Source of the DNA: Phycisphaerae bacterium
Lineage (GTDB): Bacteria > Planctomycetota > Phycisphaerae > UBA1845 > PWPN01
DNA length: 5,117 bases
Direction of reading: 5' to 3'
Assembly: GCA_003557125.1 (NCBI GenBank)
Contig: PWPN01000129.1
Location: 1 to 5,117 of the forward strand
Part shown: piece by piece, positions 1 through 5,117 of the stretch
How the letters are laid out: each line of letters opens with the position of its first letter
Position numbering within the stretch: position 1 is the first letter of the stretch
Position numbers and translations under genes: made by a program
The notes under the pieces: model-generated
Database searches by the model: none
What the model was told of the DNA's origin: nothing
Seen by the model: the letters and a program-made list of their open reading frames with translations, nothing else

Positions 1-102
1 ACGATACCCCCGGGGCCACACCCGTTCCCATTCCGAACACGGCCGTTAAGCCCGGGGGGCCGATGGTAGTCCCACGGGGCAAGAGTAGGTCATCGCCGGC
101 AT
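1..102 (+). rRNA. rrf: 5S ribosomal RNA, 5' end cut by window edge
   Basis: This is the large-subunit 5S rRNA. The conserved loop B/C stretch (CCCATTCCGAACACGG, then GTTAAG), the GCCGATGGTAGT block and the AAGAGTAGGTC block are in the usual order and spacing. The 3' end (CGCCGGC, about 94-100) would pair with a 5' strand lying just left of the window, so about 7-9 bases are missing. The helix IV/V section from GATGGTAGT to GAGTAGG is about 7 bases shorter than in E. coli, which puts the full RNA near 110 nt. That fits the short 5S rRNAs known from planctomycetes. Its presence implies that the left edge is the end of an rRNA operon. The 3' end is uncertain by 1-3 bases. Confidence 0.95.
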
Positions 103-109
103 TTTTTTA
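91..109 (+). terminator. T-tract after 5S rRNA, probable rRNA transcript end
   Basis: Seven Ts (102-108) follow directly on the GC-rich 3' strand of 5S helix I (CGCCGGC). The closing helix of the 5S plus a U-run can act as an intrinsic terminator. No separate hairpin lies between the RNA and the T-tract, so the call depends on the 5S helix itself, and its other strand is outside the window. Confidence 0.45.
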
Positions 110-177
110 TGCGCGGATTTTTTCACGCCGTCCCCGCGAACGACCTTCCATGCAGCACGGTCGTAATTCACATAAGC

Positions 178-206
178 GATGCATTCATCTTAAGATGCAT
201 TGCATT
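178..206. repeat. GATGCATT direct repeat flanking a 12-bp palindrome
   Basis: GATGCATT occurs at 178-185 and again at 194-201, a 16-base period, with a further TGCATT at 201-206. The perfect palindrome CATCTTAAGATG (186-197) sits between and partly inside the copies. The symmetry could be a binding site for a dimeric regulator or simple chance; nothing else supports a function. Confidence 0.4.
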
Positions 207-270
207 CCGGGCGTGGCAACGTACTGCGTACAGCTCGGATGGACAGCCTGCAGTCCGCAGAGTCGCATCA

Positions 271-305
271 GGGCTTCGAGCCGATACGCTCGATTGACGA
301 AGCCC
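271..305. repeat. 8-bp inverted repeat upstream of signal peptidase gene
   Basis: GGGCTTCG (271-278) and CGAAGCCC (298-305) are perfect reverse complements separated by 19 bases. The right arm overlaps the TTGACG that could be a -35 box (294-299), so it could be an operator or an RNA hairpin. There is no T-run after it, which argues against an intrinsic terminator. Confidence 0.45.
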
Positions 306-322
306 ATCCCAGTGGCTACGCT
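294..322 (+). promoter_or_regulatory. weak sigma70-like promoter candidate for signal peptidase gene
   Basis: TTGACG (294-299) matches five of six bases of the -35 consensus. At exactly 17 bases spacing lies TACGCT (317-322), which matches only three of six at -10. Transcription would start near 329, about 90 bases before the coding start. The poor -10 keeps this tentative. An alternative -10, CATAAA (354-359), has no -35 partner at the right distance. Confidence 0.25.
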
Positions 323-420
323 GGCATGATCGACCTGCCGGCATCGGAGTCGGCATAAAATCGCCCCTGACGGCGCTCCCGGGCTCATTTTCGGCCTGGT
401 CGAGCCGCCGCTGCAAGAGC

Positions 421-2220
421 ATGGACGTCATGGCCCACCCCCAGGATTCAGCTGCCCATACCGAAAGTCGCCATTTCGGCAGCGTGAAGGATACGCTCGA
501 ATCCATCGTGGTAGCCTTCATTCTGGCGTTCGTTTTTCGGGCGTTTCTGCTGGAAGCCTTCGTCATCCCGACCGGGAGCATGGCCACCACGCTTTACGGC
601 CAACAGATTACGCACACCTGCACCACATGCGGCTTCGAGTACGCCCGGGGGATCACGCCCGAGGAGGTCATCACCGCCCACAGGAGCCCCGCCTGGTCGA
701 TTACGCTCCGCTGTCCGAACTGCGACACGATGGACGACCAGTTCGCGGCCGAGCAGATCCGCCAGCCGGACAGCGGTGACCGTATCCTCATCTGGAAATG
801 GGCGTACGACATCGGATACGAGGCTACGGGGCCGCAGCGATGGGACGTAGCCGTCTTCAAGAATCCCTCGAACGCGACGGACAACTATATCAAACGGCTC
901 GTGGGCGTCCCGGGGGAAGTGCTTCAGATCATCGATGGCGATATCTATGCAGCCAAGCTTGAGACGCTCCAGCAGGACGATCCCGACCTCGCTGCCGATT
1001 TCATCCGAATCACCGACGAGCTGAATACGCAGCGGGAAGAATCGAACGGCCGATACGTCAGCCGGGATTTCCTCGAAGCCTATGCGGATCTCAACCAACG
1101 CATCCTGCCCCATCTGCGGATTCGGCCGAAAACCGAACGTGCCCAGGAAGCGCTGTGGTTCAACGTCTATGACCACAATTTCCTGCCGACCCCGACCACC
1201 ACAGGCCAGGCGCGCTCCCCGGTCGGGTGGGACCCCGTCGACGAGGCCGCTGCGGAGGCCTGGAAGACCCGTTCGCGCGAGGTCACCTTCGCCTCGACCG
1301 ACGAGCGACATCTGGCCATCCGTTTTGCCGGCAAGCCGATCACCGACTACATGGCCTACAACTTCGGCCCGCGTCAGGATCAGAGCGAGAGGGCCGAATA
1401 TGCGGTGGGCGACATTCGGCTCCGGTTCGTGTGGATGCCCGAAGCGGGCGATGGGAGCCTGCAGATCGCGTCCAATCGGGATCTCGATGCGTTCGTGGCC
1501 GAGATCCACATGGACGGGACCGTGACGCTCGAGCGTATCGACGCTCGGCTGCCCGGGGGGCGGCGGACGCTCGACGAACGCCGACTGCCTCGCCCGCTGC
1601 GAGCCGGAAAAACGTACGACATCAAATGGCTCAATGTGGATCATCGAGCGCGCCTGCTGATCGACGGCCAGGAAGTCGTCAGTACGAACGATGAAAACTA
1701 CCACCCCGATCTTCCACGGCGGCTGGCGGTCAGTCGTGGACAAGCCGACGACGTGCGCCCGACGGAGGTGCGGATCGCGGCCCGCAGACTGCAATGCACC
1801 CTGAGGCACTTGAGGCTCGACCGCGACGTTTACTACCGAAGTTCGATTCAGACCGAGCAGAACGCCCCCCATCCCGTCACGGGTGAGCCGCAGAGCAATC
1901 CTTTCTACGGATGGCCCGGGTGGGGCACGGCCGGCATGCCCATTTTCCTGAGGCCCGAGCGCGAGGTGGACGGCCGCATCTATCCCGGCGAATATTTCGC
2001 TCTTGGCGACAACAGCCCCAACAGCAAAGATTCCCGCCGTTGGTGGCAGATCGGCCCGCAGCTGCATTATCTGGGAGCCGGTTACCAGCTCGGGACCGTC
2101 CCGCACGATCAGCTTGTCGGCAAGTCCTTTTTCGTGTATTGGCCGGCAGGTTATCGGCCGACCACGACCGGTAACATCGGATTGATACCGAACGTGGGCA
2201 AAATGCGATGGATTCGCTGA
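421..2220 (+). CDS. lepB: type I signal peptidase with zinc-ribbon and large insertions
   Basis: Membrane serine protease (S26 family) that removes signal peptides from exported proteins at the outer face of the inner membrane. A single transmembrane helix (about residues 24-47) leads into box B, IPTGSM, with catalytic Ser53. GDRILI (119-124) and WDVAVFKNP (141-149) follow; the latter is box C, with Trp where many have Gly. Box D is NYIKRLVGVPGE (155-166) with general-base Lys158, and box E is GDNSPNSKDSR (529-539). All catalytic boxes are intact. The protein is 599 residues against 324 in E. coli. One insert (about 61-118) carries two CxxC pairs (Cys67/70, Cys98/101) resembling a zinc ribbon. 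The other (about 171-515) is helical first, then beta-rich (about 320-465), perhaps a jelly-roll like LamG or DUF1080. It ends in the usual VGKSFFVYWP and NVGKMRWIR. The start could instead be ATG 430, which has AAGAG at a better distance (10 bases). Confidence 0.93.
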   Translation: MDVMAHPQDSAAHTESRHFGSVKDTLESIVVAFILAFVFRAFLLEAFVIPTGSMATTLYGQQITHTCTTCGFEYARGITPEEVITAHRSPAWSITLRCPNCDTMDDQFAAEQIRQPDSGDRILIWKWAYDIGYEATGPQRWDVAVFKNPSNATDNYIKRLVGVPGEVLQIIDGDIYAAKLETLQQDDPDLAADFIRITDELNTQREESNGRYVSRDFLEAYADLNQRILPHLRIRPKTERAQEALWFNVYDHNFLPTPTTTGQARSPVGWDPVDEAAAEAWKTRSREVTFASTDERHLAIRFAGKPITDYMAYNFGPRQDQSERAEYAVGDIRLRFVWMPEAGDGSLQIASNRDLDAFVAEIHMDGTVTLERIDARLPGGRRTLDERRLPRPLRAGKTYDIKWLNVDHRARLLIDGQEVVSTNDENYHPDLPRRLAVSRGQADDVRPTEVRIAARRLQCTLRHLRLDRDVYYRSSIQTEQNAPHPVTGEPQSNPFYGWPGWGTAGMPIFLRPEREVDGRIYPGEYFALGDNSPNSKDSRRWWQIGPQLHYLGAGYQLGTVPHDQLVGKSFFVYWPAGYRPTTTGNIGLIPNVGKMRWIR

Positions 2221-2221
2221 C

Positions 2222-2238
2222 GGATAACCAAGTTATCC
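2222..2238. repeat. hairpin right after signal peptidase stop codon
   Basis: GGATAAC (2222-2228), loop CAA, GTTATCC (2232-2238): a perfect 7-bp stem starting one base after the stop codon. No U-run follows (next bases ACAATGCGG), so it is not a classical intrinsic terminator. It could stabilise the 3' end of the mRNA. Its right arm overlaps the DnaA box. Confidence 0.5.
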
Positions 2239-2241
2239 ACA
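2233..2241 (+). promoter_or_regulatory. consensus DnaA box, single copy
   Basis: TTATCCACA matches the high-affinity E. coli DnaA box exactly. A weaker relative, TTGTCCACG, lies at 2471-2479. A 9-base match can occur by chance, and no dnaA, dnaN or cluster of boxes is visible, so a role as origin or DnaA-controlled site is open. Confidence 0.3.
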
Positions 2242-2382
2242 ATGCGGTGAGGGACCTTCAGTTAGCAGTTAAAAAATTGCCGAATAGCCCCGCGACAGTG
2301 CTATATGGTCGTGATCGATAGTTTGAGTTGTGTTGTTAACTTGTTTTGTTTTCGTGGGTTAAATGTTGTCTGGGGAGGATGG

Positions 2383-2399
2383 CCGAAAGAGGCTTTCGG
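2383..2399. repeat. 7-bp hairpin in lptB upstream region
   Basis: CCGAAAG (2383-2389), loop AGG, CTTTCGG (2393-2399): a perfect stem with a 3-base loop, about 120 bases before the lptB start. It has the same stem and loop size as the hairpin at 2222-2238 but an unrelated sequence. No T-tract follows. If lptB is transcribed from further upstream it would fold in the 5' leader. Confidence 0.4.
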
Positions 2400-2507
2400 T
2401 GTCCTGCATTGAGGTATATTCAGCGCACTACGGCGAAAAACCGTCCCCTCGGATTCGGATTTTGCACAGCTTGTCCACGACCGGGCGGACGCGTATGTTT
2501 CGACTTT

Positions 2508-2511
2508 GAGG
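2508..2511 (+). promoter_or_regulatory. Shine-Dalgarno of lptB
   Basis: GAGG with a 6-base spacer to ATG 2518. It decides the start: the alternative in-frame TTG at 2506 would overlap this site and has no ribosome site of its own. Confidence 0.6.
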
Positions 2512-2517
2512 CACGTT

Positions 2518-3267
2518 ATGATAGCCCAACCGAATTTGCTGCAAACGATCGACTTGGTGAAACGTTATGGGAGCCGCACGGTGGTCGACCGCGTGAGCTA
2601 CGCGGTGCACGCCGGCGAGATCGTCGGGCTGCTCGGGCGTAACGGTGCGGGCAAGACGACGAGTTTCCGGATCACGATCGGGATGATCGTGCCCAACGGC
2701 GGGCAGGTGCTGTTCAACGGCGAGAACATCGCGCATCTGCCGATGTACAAGCGTGCGCAGCGGGGCATCGGCTACCTCTCGCAGGAGCCGAGCGTGTTCC
2801 GACGGCTCACGGTGCGGGCGAACCTGTTGGCCATCCTCGAGACGATGCCCCTTCGACGGCGCGAACGTAAGATGCGGGCCGCCAAGCTGCTCGAGCATTT
2901 CGGGCTCGATCACCTCGCCCACCAGCTTGCCCAGGATCTGTCCGGCGGCGAGCGGCGGCGGCTCGAGATCGCCCGTGCCCTGATCACCGAACCGCAGCTC
3001 ATCCTTCTCGATGAGCCGTTCAGCGGCGTGGACCCGATCGCCGTCGAGGGGCTCCAGAAGGAGATCAAGCGGCTCCGCGAGGAGCACGGGATCGCCATCC
3101 TGCTGACCGACCACAACGTGCGCGAGACCCTGTCGGTCACCGACCGCAGCTACATCATCCACGAGGGCCAGGTCATCGCCGAGGGCGCCCCGCGCGACCT
3201 CATCAACGACCCCAATGTGCGCCAGATCTACCTCGGCAGCACCTTCCGAGGCGACGAGTTCGATTGA
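2518..3267 (+). CDS. lptB: LPS export ABC transporter ATP-binding protein LptB
   Basis: Cytoplasmic ATPase of the LptB2FG complex, which pulls lipopolysaccharide from the inner membrane and drives it through the Lpt bridge to the outer membrane. From ATG 2518 the protein has 249 residues (E. coli LptB: 241). Walker A is GRNGAGKT (40-47), the Q-loop is GYLSQEPSVFRRL (Gln89), the ABC signature is LSGGERRR (141-148), Walker B is LILLDEP (161-167) with the D-loop SGVDP, and the H-switch is TDHNVRETL (His199). The YLxQExSxFRRL, LSGGERRRxEIARAL, SGVDPI and TDHNVRETL blocks and the C-terminal IYLGSTF are specific for LptB among ABC ATPases. Arg replaces the usual Pro in GLLGPNGAGKT, probably without effect. 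No other lpt gene is in the window, so LptFG partners must lie elsewhere. It is probably transcribed on its own. Confidence 0.96.
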   Translation: MIAQPNLLQTIDLVKRYGSRTVVDRVSYAVHAGEIVGLLGRNGAGKTTSFRITIGMIVPNGGQVLFNGENIAHLPMYKRAQRGIGYLSQEPSVFRRLTVRANLLAILETMPLRRRERKMRAAKLLEHFGLDHLAHQLAQDLSGGERRRLEIARALITEPQLILLDEPFSGVDPIAVEGLQKEIKRLREEHGIAILLTDHNVRETLSVTDRSYIIHEGQVIAEGAPRDLINDPNVRQIYLGSTFRGDEFD

Positions 3268-3283
3268 GGCGATGGGAAATCAC

Positions 3284-3310
3284 CGACGGCACATGACACT
3301 CTTGCCGTCG
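3284..3310. repeat. 8-bp inverted repeat between lptB and NB-ARC gene
   Basis: CGACGGCA (3284-3291) and TGCCGTCG (3303-3310) are perfect reverse complements with an 11-base loop. It starts 17 bases after the lptB stop and could form a terminator-like hairpin, but TCTGCACG follows and there is no U-run. Its right arm contains the -35 box of the promoter at 3302-3330, so an operator is an equal possibility. A second small palindrome, GCACGTGC (3314-3321), lies in the promoter spacer. Confidence 0.5.
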
Positions 3311-3330
3311 TCTGCACGTGCCACTATATT
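3302..3330 (+). promoter_or_regulatory. sigma70-like promoter of NB-ARC gene
   Basis: TTGCCG (3302-3307) matches four of six bases at -35 and TATATT (3325-3330) five of six at -10, with the optimal 17-base spacing. The start of transcription would fall near 3337, zero to two bases before ATG 3339. That predicts a leaderless or nearly leaderless mRNA from that ATG, or a leader of about 15 bases for ATG 3352. No Shine-Dalgarno precedes either ATG, which agrees with the leaderless reading. Confidence 0.5.
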
Positions 3331-3338
3331 GAACCGCC

Positions 3339-3463
3339 ATGGACGGCCCCGATGACAGATCTTCCGGGGGGCACGATGGCCGCTCGCGGTCGCGATCGCC
3401 GCGGCCGGCGTTGCCATTCTGTACGGGTCTGTCCGGCCGTTCCTGCCTTGGCCCTGGCTTGAC
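3339..3463 (+). pseudogene. frame-broken N-terminus of the NB-ARC gene (first membrane helix)
   Basis: The frame of the following NB-ARC gene stays open upstream to a TGA at 3353-3355. Its codons 3374-3463 read RWPLAVAIAAAGVAILYG and then a Pro/Trp-rich link, a good transmembrane helix that joins the next one without a break. This stretch has no ATG, GTG or TTG. ATG 3339 (MDGPDDRSSGG) enters this frame after a -1 shift at the six-G run 3366-3371, and ATG 3352 (MTDLPG) after a +1 shift at the same run. One G gained or lost, in the genome or in the assembly, would restore one continuous gene. A non-standard start (ATC, ATT or CTG) is possible but less likely. Confidence 0.5.
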
Positions 3464-4903
3464 TTGCCCTGGCTTTGGATCGTCCCCTTCATCTTTCTGG
3501 CCCTCAACACCGGCTACATTTGGAAACCGACACACCAACTCATCGGGATGGCCAACGGGTGCCTTGCCTTTGCATGTTTCGCGGCCATAGGTCCTGACAT
3601 CGCGGGTTCGGTGCCTCTCGGGGAGGGTTCGCTTTCCTTCAGCACCTCGGCATCGCCGATCGTGGTTGTCATGTTCGTTGGTGGCGGGCTTGCCTTTGCA
3701 GGTCTCCACGTAAGCCAGACGCGCGGTCGGGCAAGACCACAGGAAACCGCCCGAAAAGTTGACATTGGGAAAGCAGGAAAGATCGCAACGGTTCAGGGAG
3801 ACGGCAACGCCCGCGTCGGCGACAACATTGGCGGAGACAAAATCGACGTCGGCGGTGCTTTCTATGACCATTCCCCGGTCTACATTGAGCAGCACTACCA
3901 CACCACGCTGGCGGCTCCCGGCTCACCCACGATCCCCAACGAGATTCCCTCGTCGCCGGTAACGTTCACCGGCCGGGATGAGCAACTGGACCAACTGGCC
4001 TGCTCGATGCGGACCGAAGGCGTGTTGATCTCCGGGCTGTGCGGCATGGGCGGGATCGGCAAGACGGCCCTGGCCCTGAAACTGGCCGAAAAACTCGAGC
4101 GCGATTATCCGCAAGGGCGGGTCTTCGTGGACCTTCGCGGCGCGGACCCGAAACAGCGCGCTCCGCTTACGGTCGCCGAGGCCATGACGCACGTTATCCG
4201 CGCATTCGACCGCACCGCGTCGATGCCGGACGACGAAGACCAACTTGTCGGCCTGTACCGGACCCAGTTGAGTGAGAAACGGGCCTTGCTGGTCCTGGAC
4301 AACGCACAAAACGCCGAACAGGTCAGGAAGTTGCTGCCTCCGTCGCCTTGCGGGGCGATCGTAACCTCAAGGCGGCAGTTCCAGGTCCTGGGCGTCGAAT
4401 TGCTCGAACTGTCTCGCCTGGATCGCCCCAAGTCGTGCGAATTGCTGACAAAGCTTTACCGGCGGGACGGGGAACTGGCCGACGAACTGGCCGACCTCTG
4501 CGGCGACCTGCCGCTGGCCCTTGAACTGGCAGGCTCGGCGCTTTCAGGTCGCACCGACCTCTCGCCGGCCGACTACATCGAGCGATTGCGCGACCATGCC
4601 AACCGTCTGGGACGGCTCGGACAGCACGCAGACGAGGCGGACCTGCTGCCAATCTCAGCCAGCCTCGAATTGAGCGAGTCGCTGCTCCCTGAAACCTTGC
4701 GGCCACTGTTTTGCGCGCTCTCGGTCTTTCCGCTGTCGTTTGATGCGGCGGCGGCCGCAGCCGTATGGGATGCCGAAAAGGACCACGCTGGCGATCGTCT
4801 GCACGTTTTGCGTTCGTACAGTCTCGTCGAGTTCGATAAAACGACAAAGCGCTACCGATTGCACGACCTGGTCCGACTCTTCGCACGAGGCAAGGCGAGC
4901 TAG
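3464..4903 (+). CDS. membrane-anchored NB-ARC (STAND) ATPase, interrupted gene
   Basis: Signal-transducing P-loop ATPase of the AP-ATPase/NLR class; such proteins hold a nucleotide as an off/on switch and oligomerise when activated. Numbering is from TTG 3464. Three hydrophobic segments (about 2-20, 27-47, 64-82) are followed by a basic linker, a Gly/Asp/Asn-rich repeat region (107-131) and FTGRDEQL (168-175), the usual NB-ARC entry. Walker A is GMGGIGKT (194-201), Walker B is ALLVLDN (274-280), the sensor is IVTSRR (299-304), the GLPL motif appears as GDLPLAL (347-353), and the MHD-like motif is LHDL (466-469). The ATPase core is thus complete. The TTG has no ribosome site, and the frame continues upstream with another helix, so this is not the true start. 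The TAG at 4901-4903 comes just after the winged helix, where a sensor domain should follow. It has its own promoter and is not tied to lptB. Immune, stress or developmental signalling are all possible. Confidence 0.8.
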   Translation: MPWLWIVPFIFLALNTGYIWKPTHQLIGMANGCLAFACFAAIGPDIAGSVPLGEGSLSFSTSASPIVVVMFVGGGLAFAGLHVSQTRGRARPQETARKVDIGKAGKIATVQGDGNARVGDNIGGDKIDVGGAFYDHSPVYIEQHYHTTLAAPGSPTIPNEIPSSPVTFTGRDEQLDQLACSMRTEGVLISGLCGMGGIGKTALALKLAEKLERDYPQGRVFVDLRGADPKQRAPLTVAEAMTHVIRAFDRTASMPDDEDQLVGLYRTQLSEKRALLVLDNAQNAEQVRKLLPPSPCGAIVTSRRQFQVLGVELLELSRLDRPKSCELLTKLYRRDGELADELADLCGDLPLALELAGSALSGRTDLSPADYIERLRDHANRLGRLGQHADEADLLPISASLELSESLLPETLRPLFCALSVFPLSFDAAAAAAVWDAEKDHAGDRLHVLRSYSLVEFDKTTKRYRLHDLVRLFARGKAS

Positions 4904-5117
4904 ACGGATCTCGCCGCCGCGTCGCGCCGACACGCCTGGCATTATGTGCAGGTCGCCGCCCTTGCGGATAAGCTTTATATGAAACACGGCGAGGACGCGC
5001 TTAAGGGCCTGGCCCTTTTCGATCTGGAATGGCCGAACATCCAGGCTGCCTTCGATTGGGCAGTCGCCCAACCGGAGGACGATCGGGACGCCCAGCGGCT
5101 CTGTTGCGACTTGCCGG
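4904..5117 (+). pseudogene. NB-ARC gene continuation after in-frame TAG, cut by window edge
   Basis: Directly after the TAG the same frame stays open for 71 codons to the window end. It encodes a helical sequence starting TDLAAASRRHAWHYV, with LADKLYMKHGEDAL and GLALFDLEWPNIQAAFDWA. Helical segments with an EWPNIQAA-type motif commonly follow the LHDLVRLFA segment in NB-ARC/TPR proteins, so this is the natural start of the superstructure-forming sensor half. A single base change (for example from GAG, AAG or CAG) would explain the TAG. Re-initiation at in-frame GTG 4946 or ATG 4979 is conceivable, but neither has a ribosome site. Confidence 0.7.

Larger units (their letters stand above)
103..420. 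other. gap between 5S rRNA and signal peptidase gene
   Basis: No convincing gene was found here. The short frames that cross this stretch either run through the 5S rRNA or overlap the signal peptidase gene antisense, and none has a ribosome site or a recognisable protein. I saw no tRNA (no GTTCGANNC T-loop with a matching acceptor stem). What it does hold is a 16-base direct repeat with an internal palindrome, an 8-bp inverted repeat and a weak promoter candidate, each listed separately. Confidence 0.6.
2221..2517. other. gap between signal peptidase gene and lptB
   Basis: About 300 bases, richer in A and T than the genes around it. It holds two perfect 7-bp hairpins, a consensus DnaA box, a tandem CAGTTAG/CAGTTAA (2259-2272) followed by an A-tract, and a G/T-rich stretch with few C (about 2318-2380). 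A poor promoter candidate is TTGCCG (2277-2282) with CTATAT (2301-2306) at 18 bases spacing. An ATG at 2379 follows GGGGAGG directly, but with no spacer it is not a credible start, and that frame runs into lptB out of register. I see no gene here. Confidence 0.6.

Noticed and set aside
265..310. Possible tRNA suggested by the GGCTTCGAGCC stem-like stretch
   Set aside because: It lacks a T-loop GTTCGANNC, an acceptor stem and an anticodon arm at the proper distances.
63..329. Plus-strand frame of 88 codons at the left edge
   Set aside because: It begins inside the 5S rRNA, has no ribosome site and encodes nothing recognisable.
448..2106. Long open frame of 552 codons on the minus strand
   Set aside because: It lies entirely antisense to the signal peptidase gene, whose catalytic boxes are unmistakable. 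The minus-strand product has no recognisable domain; long antisense frames are common in GC-rich genes.
2346..2642. Plus-strand frame of 98 codons before lptB, and an ATG at 2379 after GGGGAGG
   Set aside because: It overlaps the lptB coding region out of frame, and the purine-rich stretch touches the ATG with no spacer. The product shows no known pattern.
3203..3901. Minus-strand frame of 232 codons across the lptB/NB-ARC junction
   Set aside because: It is antisense to the lptB end, the promoter and the NB-ARC membrane region; low-complexity product without a domain.
4880..4920. Frameshift as the reason for the early end of the NB-ARC gene
   Set aside because: The family-like sequence after the stop is in the same frame as before it, so only the TAG itself interrupts the gene.
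4323..5071. Minus-strand frames over the NB-ARC 3' half
   Set aside because: They are antisense to a region with the GLPL and MHD-like motifs in order, and have Arg/Ala/Pro-rich products typical of shadow frames.
1..5117. CRISPR array, insertion sequence or attachment site
   Set aside because: No regularly spaced repeats, no transposase motifs and no terminal inverted repeats with target duplications were seen.

Overview
The window most resembles a GC-rich, Gram-negative bacterium, probably a planctomycete or close relative. Three things point that way. First, the 5S rRNA has a short helix IV/V region and, with the missing 5' strand of helix I added back, would total about 110 nt; planctomycete 5S rRNAs are known for being about 109-111 nt. 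Second, signal peptidase I is strongly enlarged. Third, a clear LptB implies an outer membrane. The lineage is inferred from these features and not proven.

Layout, all on the + strand: the 3' part of a 5S rRNA with a T-tract (1-108); a 300-base gap with short repeats and a weak promoter candidate (103-420); a 599-residue type I signal peptidase with a zinc-ribbon-like insert and a large insert of about 340 residues (421-2220); a roughly 300-base, relatively AT-rich gap with two perfect hairpins, a consensus DnaA box and a G/T-skewed tract (2221-2517); lptB (2518-3267); an 85-base gap with an inverted repeat and a good sigma70-like promoter (3284-3330); and a membrane-anchored NB-ARC (STAND/AP-ATPase) gene running to the right edge.

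The NB-ARC gene is the most interesting part. Its open frame has only a TTG start without a Shine-Dalgarno, yet the same frame continues upstream for 36 more codons and encodes another hydrophobic segment. No ATG, GTG or TTG opens that extension. Two ATGs upstream (3339 and 3352) would both join it after a one-base shift in a six-G run (3366-3371). At the other end the frame stops at a TAG (4901-4903) just after the MHD-like motif, but it continues without shift or further stop to the window edge with sequence that looks like the normal continuation of NB-ARC/TPR proteins. The gene is therefore disrupted at both ends, by decay, by sequence error, or by frameshifting and readthrough.

Signal peptidase and LptB both serve the cell envelope (protein export and lipopolysaccharide transport) but are separated by about 300 bases and need not be one operon. 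The NB-ARC gene has its own promoter and looks like an accessory gene, plausibly of the NLR-like immune type. That role is inferred from architecture only.
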